NCBI GenBank assembly: GCA_016764435.1
Contig: JAESRX010000022.1
Location: 1 to 36,698 of the forward strand
DNA length: 36,698 bases
Direction: 5' to 3'
Source of the DNA: Flavobacteriaceae bacterium
GTDB lineage: Bacteria; Bacteroidota; Bacteroidia; Flavobacteriales; Flavobacteriaceae
Both the position numbers and the translations under genes were made by a program. Shown in pieces: positions 10,899-19,089 of this stretch. Below the pieces are notes generated by a model, which did no database searches, had not been told where the DNA came from, and saw only the letters and a list, made by a program, of their open reading frames with translations. Position 1 is the first letter of the stretch; each line of letters begins with the position of its first letter.

Positions 10899-13889
10899 AT
10901 GCAAAACAAAGGACTTATTAAATTATTCGCTATTCTATTCGGAATAGTAAGTTTATACCAATTATCATTTACTTATTTCACAAATGGTGTTGAGGATAAA
11001 GCAAAAATTTACGCCACTTCACAAACTGAAGACGGTAAAGAATTAGCAAGATTAGAAAGAAAGTATTTGGACTCAGTTTCCAATTTACCTATCATTGATT
11101 TAGGGTTCTCTCAATTTAGCTACAACGAAATTAAAGATAAGTCGATCAATTTAGGATTGGATTTAAAAGGTGGAATCAACGCTATCTTACAAGTATCTGT
11201 AAAAGATATTTTAATCGGTCTATCTAACGAATCTAAAAACGCAACGTTTAATGAAGCTTTAGCAAAAGCGACCGTCCTTCAAAAAACGAGTAATGAAATA
11301 TTTATAGATTTATTCTTCCAAGAATTTAAAGAATTAAGTGCTGGAAAAGTAAAGTTAAGTGACCCTAGCATCTTTGGAAACAAATCCTTGCGTGAGAAAA
11401 TTAACTTTAAAATGTCAGACAAGGAAGTGCAACCAATTATTGAAGCGGAAGTTACAGGTTCTGTAAATACTGCTTTTGAGGTATTGCGTAGTCGTATTGA
11501 CAAATTTGGAGTTACACAACCAAACATCCAACGTATTGGACAGTCTGGACGTATCTTAATTGAATTACCAGGTGCTAAAGATATTGAACGTGTTCAACGT
11601 TTGTTACAAAGTACTGCCGAATTACAATTCTGGGAAGTATTTACAAACCAAGAAATCCAAAACTTCCTTTTCGAAGCAAACAGCGTTATCGAAGCTTCTT
11701 TAGCTCAAAACGAAGAAACAACTGAAGCTAAGAAAACGAAAGAAGAAGAATTAGAAGACTTATTAGGTGCTGATACAGATTCAACTACTGTAAAGAAAAT
11801 AAATAATTTATTTGCAGTATTCTCTCCAAACTTTGCACAGAGTGCGGCTCAAATTAGTTCTATCATAGGAAACGCAGCCGTATCTGATACAGCTACTGTA
11901 AACAAATACCTCGCCTTAAGAAAAGTAAGGAATTTATTACCTAACGAATTAAAGTACGTGAAATTCTTATGGGATGCTAAATCATTCACAGGAACATTAA
12001 CTACTGGTGAGAGAAAAGACTTAATTAATTTATACGCTATTAAATCGAATAGAGATGATGTAGCGCCTATTGAAGGAGATGTTATTGATGATGCCTCTCA
12101 GACGTATGACCAATACGGTTCTAGTCCAGAAGTAAGCATGACCATGAATTCTGTAGGAACTAAATTATGGGCCAAAATGACCACAGAAAATGCAGGGAAA
12201 TTTGTAGCCGTTGTTTTAGATAACTACGTATACACTGCTCCACATGTAAATGACCCTATTACTACAGGACGTACTTCTATCTCTGGTGGAAGCATGACTG
12301 TTACAGAAGCACAAGATATTGCAAACGTATTAAAAGCAGGTAAATTACCCGCTGCAGCACATATTATTCAATCAGAAGTTGTTGGACCATCATTGGGACA
12401 AGAAGCAATTGATAGTTCTTTACTATCATTTGCATTAGCCTTAGTATTAGTATTACTTTGGATGGTTTTCTATTACGGTAAAGCAGGATTAATGGCAAAT
12501 GTAGCCTTGGCGGTGAACTTACTGTTCATCTTTGGTATCTTAACCTCTTTTGGTGCGGTATTAACCTTACCTGGAATTGCGGGAATCATCTTAACCATCG
12601 GTATGTCGGTAGATGCGAACGTAATTATCTTTGAACGTATTAAAGAAGAACTCGCTAAAGGACGTGGATTAATAGAATCTATTGCCCATGGGTTTAGTGT
12701 AAAAGGAGCCTTGTCTGCTATTATTGATGCGAATATCACTACCTTATTAACAGGGGTTATCTTATATTTATTTGGAACAGGACCTGTAAAAGGATTTGCT
12801 TACACTTTAATCGTAGGTATTATTACCTCACTATTTACAGCTATTTTCATCACCCGTTTAATAATAGACTGGTATGCAACCAAAGGGAAGAAATTTACCT
12901 TTACCACTAATATCACTAAGAACTGGTTTAGAAACGTACATGTAGATTTCTTAAAGAAACGTAAAATAGCTTATATTTTATCTACCGTATTTATTATTGC
13001 AGGTTTAGCCTCATTATTTACAAATAGCTTAAACTATGGAGTCGATTTCGTAGGAGGTCGTACTTATGTAGTTAAATTTGACAAAGTAATCAAGCCTACA
13101 ACGGTAGCTGATGCTTTAAAAGGTGCTTTCGGAAGTTCTCCCGAAGTAAAAACTTATGGAGATGTAAGCCAACTAAAAATCACCACTAAATACAAAATTG
13201 AAGAAGAAGGAAATAAGATCGATGATGAAGTAATGAACTTACTTTTCACGAACTTAAAACAATTCCTTCCAGAAGGAACGGACTTAGAAACCTTCACTGG
13301 TGGATTTGACGGTCAAAAAATTGGAGTAATGAGTCGTATTAAAGTAGAGCCAACTATTGCTGATGATATTAAAACATCTGCAAAATGGGCGATCTTCGGT
13401 TCTTTATTCTTTGTATTCTTATACATCCTATTCCGTTTCCGTAAATGGCAATACAGTTTAGGAGCGGTAGTAGCCGTATTCCATGATGTATTAGTGGTAA
13501 TGGGAGTCTTTAGTATCTTCTACAAAATCCTACCATTTGATATGGAAATTGGACAGTCATTTATTGCGGCTATTCTAACAGTAGTTGGATATTCCTTGAA
13601 TGATACGGTAGTAATTTTTGATAGAATTCGTGAATTTAGCGGCTTGGACAAAAAAGGAAACTTTGCAGCTATTGTAAACAAAGCCTTGAGTAGTACTTTA
13701 GGACGTACCATTAACACGTCTTTAACTACCTTAGTGGTACTTTCAGCAATCTTCTTCTTCGGAGGAGATTCTATTAAAGGATTTATGTTCGCATTGATTG
13801 TAGGGGTTATAGTAGGAACTTACTCTTCCTTATTTATTGCCTCACCGATTATGTACGATACCGTTAAAAAGGTAATTAAGAAGAACTAG
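10899..13889 (+). CDS. secDF: Protein translocase subunit SecDF (fused)
   Basis: An inner-membrane partner of SecYEG that uses the proton gradient to help pull exported proteins out. It is a SecD-SecF fusion of 996 residues. SecD: first membrane helix at about 8-27, periplasmic P1 region with DLKGG (88-92) and IELPGAKD, then five more helices between about 505 and 665 (including GMSVDANVIIFERIKEE). SecF: starts near residue 680, with its first helix followed by the DFVGG motif (716-720), P4 region, and a final group of helices with SLNDTVVIFDRIRE. Compared with separate bacterial SecD the periplasmic part is enlarged by a charged stretch near residues 265-300 (TEAKKTKEEELEDLL). It has its own strong promoter and terminator. 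Confidence 0.97.
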   Translation: MQNKGLIKLFAILFGIVSLYQLSFTYFTNGVEDKAKIYATSQTEDGKELARLERKYLDSVSNLPIIDLGFSQFSYNEIKDKSINLGLDLKGGINAILQVSVKDILIGLSNESKNATFNEALAKATVLQKTSNEIFIDLFFQEFKELSAGKVKLSDPSIFGNKSLREKINFKMSDKEVQPIIEAEVTGSVNTAFEVLRSRIDKFGVTQPNIQRIGQSGRILIELPGAKDIERVQRLLQSTAELQFWEVFTNQEIQNFLFEANSVIEASLAQNEETTEAKKTKEEELEDLLGADTDSTTVKKINNLFAVFSPNFAQSAAQISSIIGNAAVSDTATVNKYLALRKVRNLLPNELKYVKFLWDAKSFTGTLTTGERKDLINLYAIKSNRDDVAPIEGDVIDDASQTYDQYGSSPEVSMTMNSVGTKLWAKMTTENAGKFVAVVLDNYVYTAPHVNDPITTGRTSISGGSMTVTEAQDIANVLKAGKLPAAAHIIQSEVVGPSLGQEAIDSSLLSFALALVLVLLWMVFYYGKAGLMANVALAVNLLFIFGILTSFGAVLTLPGIAGIILTIGMSVDANVIIFERIKEELAKGRGLIESIAHGFSVKGALSAIIDANITTLLTGVILYLFGTGPVKGFAYTLIVGIITSLFTAIFITRLIIDWYATKGKKFTFTTNITKNWFRNVHVDFLKKRKIAYILSTVFIIAGLASLFTNSLNYGVDFVGGRTYVVKFDKVIKPTTVADALKGAFGSSPEVKTYGDVSQLKITTKYKIEEEGNKIDDEVMNLLFTNLKQFLPEGTDLETFTGGFDGQKIGVMSRIKVEPTIADDIKTSAKWAIFGSLFFVFLYILFRFRKWQYSLGAVVAVFHDVLVVMGVFSIFYKILPFDMEIGQSFIAAILTVVGYSLNDTVVIFDRIREFSGLDKKGNFAAIVNKALSSTLGRTINTSLTTLVVLSAIFFFGGDSIKGFMFALIVGVIVGTYSSLFIASPIMYDTVKKVIKKN

Positions 13890-13912
13890 AAACATACATT
13901 TTATATCACAAT

Positions 13913-13941
13913 AACCGTTTTGATACGTCAAAACGGTTTTT
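13913..13941 (+). terminator. secDF terminator
   Basis: An 11-bp perfect stem, AACCGTTTTGA (13913-13923) paired with 13928-13938, a TACG loop, and a five-T run at 13937-13941. Confidence 0.85.
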
Positions 13942-13997
13942 GTATTTCAAATTAGCAAGTATAGATGAGATTCATTTTCATCTTAACAATTGATTAT

Positions 13998-14005
13998 TAA
14001 CTTTG
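13998..14005 (+). promoter_or_regulatory. hpt-adk -7 box TAACTTTG
   Basis: Exact TAnnTTTG match ending 15 bases before the ATG at 14021, implying a very short leader. No clear -33 TTG. Confidence 0.6.
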
Positions 14006-14020
14006 TAGCAAAGTAAGAAT

Positions 14021-15136
14021 ATGAGTATTATTAAACTTCACGATAAATATTTCAAACAGTATATTTCAGAGGATAAAATCCAAGCTGTTGTTAAAAAAAT
14101 GGCCCATGACATCGGGAGAGAATTCCAAAACGAAACACCTATTTTTATAGGGATTTTGAATGGATGCTTTATGTATATGGCCGATTTCATACGTGAATAC
14201 CCTGGGAATTGTGAAGTTTCGTTTGTAAAACTAGCCTCATACACGGGGACCTCTTCTACTGGAGCTGTCAAACAATTAGTAGGAGTCAATCAAGATTTAG
14301 AAGGACGCATCGTCGTTATCTTAGAAGATATTATAGATACTGGGAATACCCTAGAAGAAATCTATAAAATATTTAGTGACAAAAAAGTAAAACAATTAAA
14401 AATTGCCACCTTATTCTTCAAACCAGATGTATTTAGAAAGGAATTACCGATAGACCACATTGGGATGTCTATTCCAGATAAATTTATTGTTGGTTATGGA
14501 TTGGACTACGACAATCTCGGAAGAAATTTTGCGGCAATTTACCAACTAACAACAAAGCCTAAAATGAAAAACATTGTATTATTTGGACCTCCAGGAGTTG
14601 GAAAGGGAACTCAGGCGGCCATTTTAAAAGCAAAGTATAACCTTGTCCATATATCGACAGGTGATATTTTCAGAGACCACATTAAACGACAAACAGAATT
14701 AGGAAAAATAGCACAATCTTTCATGGATTATGGAAACTTTGTACCAGACAACGTTACCATAGAAATGTTAGAAACAGAAATTGAAAAAAATCCAGACGCC
14801 AATGGATTTATTTTTGATGGTTTCCCTAGAACTCCTACCCAAGCAATAGCTTTAGATAAGTACCTCACAGAGAAAGGAGAACACTTAAGTGGAATGGTTG
14901 CTTTAGAAGTTCCAGAAGAAACACTTGTAACACGCATATTAGAGCGCGGTAAAACCAGTGGAAGACCTGATGATCAAGACGAAGCAAAAATCAGACACCG
15001 CTTCCATGAATACCACACTAAAACTGAGATGTTAAAAGATTTCTATTCAGAACAGCATAAATACTTTGGTATTAATGGAGTAGGACTTGTAACGGACATT
15101 ACAGCAAGATTGAGCCAGGTTATAGACAATCTTTAG
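14021..15136 (+). CDS. adk: Hypoxanthine phosphoribosyltransferase-adenylate kinase fusion
   Basis: One 371-residue protein with two purine enzymes. Residues 1 to about 175 are a hypoxanthine-type phosphoribosyltransferase, with the PRPP loop VVILEDIIDTGNT at 98-110 and the GILNGCF segment at 44-50. It should convert hypoxanthine or guanine plus PRPP to IMP or GMP. From Met182 the protein is a complete adenylate kinase: P-loop GPPGVGKGT (189-197), the FDGFPRT motif, and the RPDD stretch with a short lid and no zinc cysteines. It equilibrates AMP, ADP and ATP. The join is a short linker (TTKPK). There is no stop between the parts, and the internal ATG at 14564 could serve as a separate start. 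Such fusions occur in flavobacteria. Confidence 0.93.
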   Translation: MSIIKLHDKYFKQYISEDKIQAVVKKMAHDIGREFQNETPIFIGILNGCFMYMADFIREYPGNCEVSFVKLASYTGTSSTGAVKQLVGVNQDLEGRIVVILEDIIDTGNTLEEIYKIFSDKKVKQLKIATLFFKPDVFRKELPIDHIGMSIPDKFIVGYGLDYDNLGRNFAAIYQLTTKPKMKNIVLFGPPGVGKGTQAAILKAKYNLVHISTGDIFRDHIKRQTELGKIAQSFMDYGNFVPDNVTIEMLETEIEKNPDANGFIFDGFPRTPTQAIALDKYLTEKGEHLSGMVALEVPEETLVTRILERGKTSGRPDDQDEAKIRHRFHEYHTKTEMLKDFYSEQHKYFGINGVGLVTDITARLSQVIDNL

Positions 15137-15154
15137 CTCTAAATCACATAATAT

Positions 15155-15196
15155 AAACTGTTTAATTGTACCTTTGTACGATTAAACAGTTTTTTT
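15155..15196 (+). terminator. hpt-adk terminator that contains the obg -7 box
   Basis: A long hairpin, 15155-15171 paired with 15176-15192 (17 pairs, one G-T), loop CTTT, followed by seven T (15190-15196). It lies 19 bases after the adk stop. Its apical part reads TACCTTTG. Confidence 0.85.
15169..15176 (+). promoter_or_regulatory. obg -7 box TACCTTTG inside the upstream terminator
   Basis: Exact TAnnTTTG match, ending 33 bases before the obg ATG. It lies at the top of the hpt-adk terminator hairpin. The -33 position is weak. Confidence 0.6.
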
Positions 15197-15208
15197 AATT
15201 TTAAGACA

Positions 15209-16201
15209 ATGACAGAAGGGAATTTTGTAGACTATATAAAAATACATGCATCTTCAGGAAAAGGAGGACAAGGATCCATGCACTTGCATCGTGAAAAATA
15301 CATCGATAAAGGTGGACCAGATGGAGGAGATGGTGGTAGAGGTGGACATATTATTGTCCGTGCCGAGCCTAATTCTTGGACATTATTTAATCTAAAGTTC
15401 AAGCAACACTTTAGAGCAGATCATGGTGGTGCTGGAGGAAAATCAGAAAGTACAGGAAAACAGGGTAAAGATATTTATATCGATGTCCCCTTAGGAACTA
15501 TTATTCGTGATGGTGATACGCTAGAGGTAATTTTCGAAATTACGAAAGAAAACACCGAACAGGTTTTATTACCCGGAGGAAAAGGAGGAAGAGGAAACGC
15601 TCACTTCAAATCACCTACAAACCAGACACCTCGATACTCACAACCAGGAATTGATGGACAAGAAGGTTGGTTTCAATTGGAATTAAAAGTACTCGCCGAT
15701 GTAGGTTTAGTAGGATTTCCTAATGCAGGAAAATCTACGTTATTATCTGTGTTAACTTCTGCAAAACCAAAAATTGGAGATTATCCATTTACTACATTAA
15801 AACCTAATTTAGGAATTGTAGAATACAGAGGATACAAGTCGTTTATTATGGCAGATATCCCTGGAATTATAGAAGGTGCTGCTGAAGGAAAAGGACTTGG
15901 ACATTACTTCTTAAGACATATAGAACGTAACTCTACCCTACTCTTTTTAATCCCTGCAGACAGCATGGACATCATAAAAGAGTACGAAATATTATTGAAT
16001 GAACTACGTCAACACAATCCGGAATTAATGGATAAGCAACGCTTATTAGCCATTTCTAAATCTGATTTGTTAGATGATGAATTAAAAGAAGAAATAGCCA
16101 AAGAATTACCCGAAGGAATCGACGCTATTTTTATCTCTTCAGCGATCAACCAAGGAATGGTGGAGTTGAAAGATAAATTATGGGCAACTTTAAATAATTA
16201 A
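15209..16201 (+). CDS. obg: GTPase Obg (CgtA)
   Basis: An essential GTPase that binds the large ribosomal subunit during its assembly. It has 330 residues. The glycine-rich Obg fold fills about 1-160 ([46 protein letters not shown]). The G domain follows, with P-loop GFPNAGKS (169-176), the switch-I region [16 protein letters not shown] and the base-recognition element ISKSD. The protein ends soon after, so the C-terminal OCT domain of some Firmicutes homologues is missing, as is usual outside that group. The stop codon overlaps by four bases with the end of the convergent minus-strand gene, with no hairpin between them. Confidence 0.97.
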   Translation: MTEGNFVDYIKIHASSGKGGQGSMHLHREKYIDKGGPDGGDGGRGGHIIVRAEPNSWTLFNLKFKQHFRADHGGAGGKSESTGKQGKDIYIDVPLGTIIRDGDTLEVIFEITKENTEQVLLPGGKGGRGNAHFKSPTNQTPRYSQPGIDGQEGWFQLELKVLADVGLVGFPNAGKSTLLSVLTSAKPKIGDYPFTTLKPNLGIVEYRGYKSFIMADIPGIIEGAAEGKGLGHYFLRHIERNSTLLFLIPADSMDIIKEYEILLNELRQHNPELMDKQRLLAISKSDLLDDELKEEIAKELPEGIDAIFISSAINQGMVELKDKLWATLNN

Positions 16202-16671
16202 TTGGTAATAATTACAGGCAGTGTAAAGGTACTGGAAACAGGAATTGCACGCTTAATAGCAGGCTGAATTAAAGGTATACTATCCGCACATTGCAATAGC
16301 ATACGTTTAATTTGGTCTAATTTTTTGGAATTTTCAGAGGCCAAAGTAAACAAACTCACTTCCCCTTTTTTTGAAATATTTAATTGGACAATTATAGTAT
16401 CATTGATACTTTGAGAAGAGGAATATTGAAAACCATCCATACAATCTCTGATATAATTCATCAGTATTTTCTGAGAACATTCCCACTGAGCCTCTTTAGA
16501 GTCTAGCCCGCTACATACAGCATACATTGGGTAAGAATCCAATTGTTTTAAATTGATAATCGTATCCACTACTCCCCCTTTGGAAGTAACTCTTAATGCT
16601 TTCGTATCAAGTTTATTACAGCTACTAATACTCGCTAAAAAAAGGAGTGCTAAAAATATTCTTTTGGGCAT
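16198..16671 (-). CDS. Small lipoprotein with weak TonB-C-like tail
   Basis: A 157-residue protein. The N-terminus is a lipoprotein signal ending in a lipobox-like ASISSC, which places Cys18 as the lipid anchor. The rest has a pattern seen in TonB C-terminal domains of this phylum: a Y-P-x-x-x-x-C stretch, a second Cys, a helix, then a strand pair ([18 protein letters not shown]), a helix with [19 protein letters not shown] and a last strand FTLPVIITN. The same order appears in the tail of the M56 protein at 19090-20613. It may thus be a TonB-like envelope protein, but the similarity is weak. It lies 75 bases after the AraC-type gene, and its end overlaps the end of obg. Confidence 0.7.
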   Translation of the reverse strand: MPKRIFLALLFLASISSCNKLDTKALRVTSKGGVVDTIINLKQLDSYPMYAVCSGLDSKEAQWECSQKILMNYIRDCMDGFQYSSSQSINDTIIVQLNISKKGEVSLFTLASENSKKLDQIKRMLLQCADSIPLIQPAIKRAIPVSSTFTLPVIITN

Positions 16672-16746
16672 GCATCTTAATTTTCTATGTGAAAATACAA
16701 CAAAATAAGGGAACCATCAACAAAACAAGAAGGAAGACTGCTGCAA

Positions 16747-17628
16747 TTATATACGGCCATGCAATCTAGAAATATAAGCCGCCGGGTACTCCCCCATTTT
16801 TTTATAAAAAGCCTTCGTAAAAGACTCTCTTGTTTTATAGCCCGCTTCGGTCGCCAACGCTTTATTGGTGTACTGTGATAATTTAGGTTCACTACTTAGT
16901 TGCTCAATAATATAACGAATACGCAAATCATTCAAATAAGCACTGAAATTTACTCCTTTGGTATGGTTCACCACCTTGGATAAATACGTAGAATTTGTCT
17001 GCATATTTTGAGCGAGTAAATTCAAGGTCATATTGGCCTCTAAAAACCCGTGTTCTTTTTCAAATTTAGCCAGTAAGTGAGAAAGGACTTCCACTGTATC
17101 ATCCGATATATTCACCGTATTTTTAGCGTGTGAAACAGCTGATTTCACAGCTACCTTCTTTCTTACATTTGAAAATATATTTTTAGATAAACGAAGTTTC
17201 TTACGCAGTAAAAAAACGACAAAAAGAACCATTATTAGTACTCCAAAAAACACCGTGCCCCTACGTTTTTGCTGCTCCAATGATAGTACTTCAGCTTCTA
17301 TTTCCTTGATTAATCGTTCCAAATCATCACTATTGGATTTTTCTAATCGCAAACTGTCTGATTGCAATTGCATCCATTGTGACACCAAGGAATCATGCGT
17401 GTATTTTAACCTTCCGTGGAGCACAAATCCCGATTTAGACACAGAATCATGAAAAAACAAAGGAGACGTAGATCTAAGGGTAGGAACCCCTAATAGCTTC
17501 TCTCCTAAATCGAGTTTATAGTCGAATAAAACATCCCTGTTTACAGTACCGGCATACATTACAGATTCCACTGTAAAACAAGCACAAAAAAAGGTACAAA
17601 AAAGACTGATTTTTAAATAGTGTTTCAA
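16747..17628 (-). CDS. Membrane-anchored AraC-type regulator
   Basis: A 293-residue protein with an unusual layout: signal-like N-terminus (1-20), a short exported part with a coiled coil at about 85-122 (QLQSDSLRLEKSNSDDLERLIKE and on), one membrane helix at about 126-142 (VFFGVLIMVLFVVFLLR), and a cytoplasmic AraC/XylS helix-turn-helix domain at about 190-290 (MTLNLLAQNMQTNSTYLSKVVNHTKG; AGYKTRESFTKAFYKKMGEYPAAY). Related flavobacterial regulators carry TPR repeats on the outer side. Here they are missing, though a TPR protein is encoded just upstream. The only start that gives the signal sequence is a TTG at 17628, directly at a run of eight T on the coding strand. No in-frame ATG lies upstream before a stop. 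Target genes are unknown. Confidence 0.8.
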   Translation of the reverse strand: MKHYLKISLFCTFFCACFTVESVMYAGTVNRDVLFDYKLDLGEKLLGVPTLRSTSPLFFHDSVSKSGFVLHGRLKYTHDSLVSQWMQLQSDSLRLEKSNSDDLERLIKEIEAEVLSLEQQKRRGTVFFGVLIMVLFVVFLLRKKLRLSKNIFSNVRKKVAVKSAVSHAKNTVNISDDTVEVLSHLLAKFEKEHGFLEANMTLNLLAQNMQTNSTYLSKVVNHTKGVNFSAYLNDLRIRYIIEQLSSEPKLSQYTNKALATEAGYKTRESFTKAFYKKMGEYPAAYISRLHGRI

Positions 17629-17670
17629 AAAAAATAGGGTTTGAATTATTCGATCGATCTAAAAAATAAC

Positions 17671-17705
17671 AACGGTTAGTAATAGAATGCCTATTATTAA
17701 CCGTT
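17671..17705 (-). terminator. Inverted repeat after the TPR gene, terminator or operator
   Basis: 14-nt arms (17671-17684 and 17692-17705, beginning AACGGTTA) with a single G-T pair, a 7-nt loop, then on the minus strand GTTA and six T (17666-17661). It follows the TPR gene by 46 bases and could end its transcript. It also lies one base downstream of the -7 box of the AraC-type gene, where an operator would lie. Confidence 0.6.
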
Positions 17706-17706
17706 G

Positions 17707-17714
17707 CAAATATA
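17707..17714 (-). promoter_or_regulatory. -7 box TATATTTG of the AraC-type gene
   Basis: Reads TATATTTG on the minus strand, 78 bases before the TTG start. No good -33 element. It directly abuts the inverted repeat at 17671-17705. Confidence 0.55.
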
Positions 17715-17751
17715 CATATTTTCAATAAAACACCCTCTTGACTTTTCTGTT

Positions 17752-19002
17752 TTAAATTTCATCCGTGATTTCTCCCTCTAAGAACATCTTTTTTCTAATT
17801 ATTTTTAAACGTTGTTTCGCATAGTTAGTTAGTACTACATCCCTACTTTCAAAACGCTCAAGGTATATTTCATATAATCTTAAAGCGGTATTTTTATCTT
17901 TATAATAGGATTCTGCCGTAACTGCCCACTGAAATAAGCCTTTGTAAAAACGTTTCCCACTTCTATATGATTTTTTAAAATAGACAATGGCTTCTTTTAA
18001 CTTCCCTTCTTCTTGTAATATCGTCCCTAATAAAAATTGTGGAGCACTTAAATTTAGCCTGGCTCCATAAAGCGATCCTAACAGCACAGATTTCGCACGT
18101 TTCACTTTCTTTCTCTTATAGTAAATAGTTGCCAATTTATACGCATATTCAAAACTCTCTCGGTCCATTTTTACTGCTTTTCCAAAATACACCTGTGCAC
18201 TGTCTAATTGATTCATTTTCTCAAAACAAGCCCCTTTTAAACTGTTAACGGCCGCATTTGAAAACTGTAGACTGTCTAAGGTATTGCAATATTGGATACT
18301 CTCCTTGTATTTTTTACTGGTATACAGAAACGAAGCCTTCAATTGAAGAAAATTTAAACTCTCCTTATTTAAGGCAAGTCCTTTATCGATAAATAGCTGG
18401 GTAGAATCCTTAAATTTCAAGCGCTTATAAAATTTCGCCAACTCAAAAATACTTTTCACATGTGCCGAATCTCTCCTAAAGGCATCTAAAAATAATTCCC
18501 CTGAAGTAAAAACGTTTCCTTGTTTTTTTAAAATCCTTCCCATTTGATAACTATAAGAAGGATTTGTTTGATCCTTTTGCTTCAAATAGTTGTACATTTT
18601 AAAAGCATGCATCTTCTGTCGAGTACTATTGTACAATCGCGCCAATTGATTTGCTACCAGTAAATTAGAAGAATCTTTTACAAAAACATTCTCATAAATA
18701 AAAATGGCGTTCTTAGACATTCCAGCCGCATGATAACTTTTAGCTAATTGTATATCTATGACATCCGACGGATTCATTTCCAATGCTTTTTTATAATTGA
18801 ATATTGCCTTATTATAATGTCCAATTTGATGATAAATACCAGCTTTTTCAACAAAATCAACAAATAAAGGGCGTTCTTTTTTATCCAATTCCACCAAACG
18901 AGCTTGATAATTCCCTGGGGCAATCACCTGTGAATTTACAATGCCTTGTGCCCAGATACTTGCACCATACAAAACCAACAAATAGCAACTGATCTTTTTC
19001 AT
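17752..19002 (-). CDS. Exported TPR-repeat protein
   Basis: A 416-residue protein with a signal peptide (1-19, ending SIWAQ) and about nine to ten tetratricopeptide units from residue 45 to about 395. Clear ones include YHQIGHYNKAIFNYKKALEMNP, KYKESIQYCNTLDSLQF, FEKMNQLDSAQVYFGKAVKMD and GTILQEEGKLKEAIVYFKKSY. There is no enzyme domain. TPR proteins bind partner proteins, and this one should act in the periplasm. It lies between the M56 gene and the membrane-anchored AraC-type regulator, so a link to the sensing part of that regulator is possible but only inferred. A terminator-like hairpin separates it from the M56 gene, and no good promoter of its own was found, so read-through may supply its message. 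Confidence 0.85.
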   Translation of the reverse strand: MKKISCYLLVLYGASIWAQGIVNSQVIAPGNYQARLVELDKKERPLFVDFVEKAGIYHQIGHYNKAIFNYKKALEMNPSDVIDIQLAKSYHAAGMSKNAIFIYENVFVKDSSNLLVANQLARLYNSTRQKMHAFKMYNYLKQKDQTNPSYSYQMGRILKKQGNVFTSGELFLDAFRRDSAHVKSIFELAKFYKRLKFKDSTQLFIDKGLALNKESLNFLQLKASFLYTSKKYKESIQYCNTLDSLQFSNAAVNSLKGACFEKMNQLDSAQVYFGKAVKMDRESFEYAYKLATIYYKRKKVKRAKSVLLGSLYGARLNLSAPQFLLGTILQEEGKLKEAIVYFKKSYRSGKRFYKGLFQWAVTAESYYKDKNTALRLYEIYLERFESRDVVLTNYAKQRLKIIRKKMFLEGEITDEI

Positions 19003-19033
19003 AATTGTGTTTTATTCAATGAATCTTACTTAT

Positions 19034-19079
19034 AAAAAAAATCCAACATCCATCTTTATAAATTTAGATGAATGTTGAA
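19034..19079 (-). terminator. Terminator after the M56 gene
   Basis: On the minus strand: 14-bp stem (19079-19066 with 19055-19042) with two G-U pairs, 10-nt loop, then eight T (19041-19034). The two mismatches on the plus strand become G-U pairs in minus-strand RNA, which supports minus-strand use. It starts 11 bases after the stop codon. Confidence 0.85.
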
Positions 19080-19089
19080 CAAAAACTTC

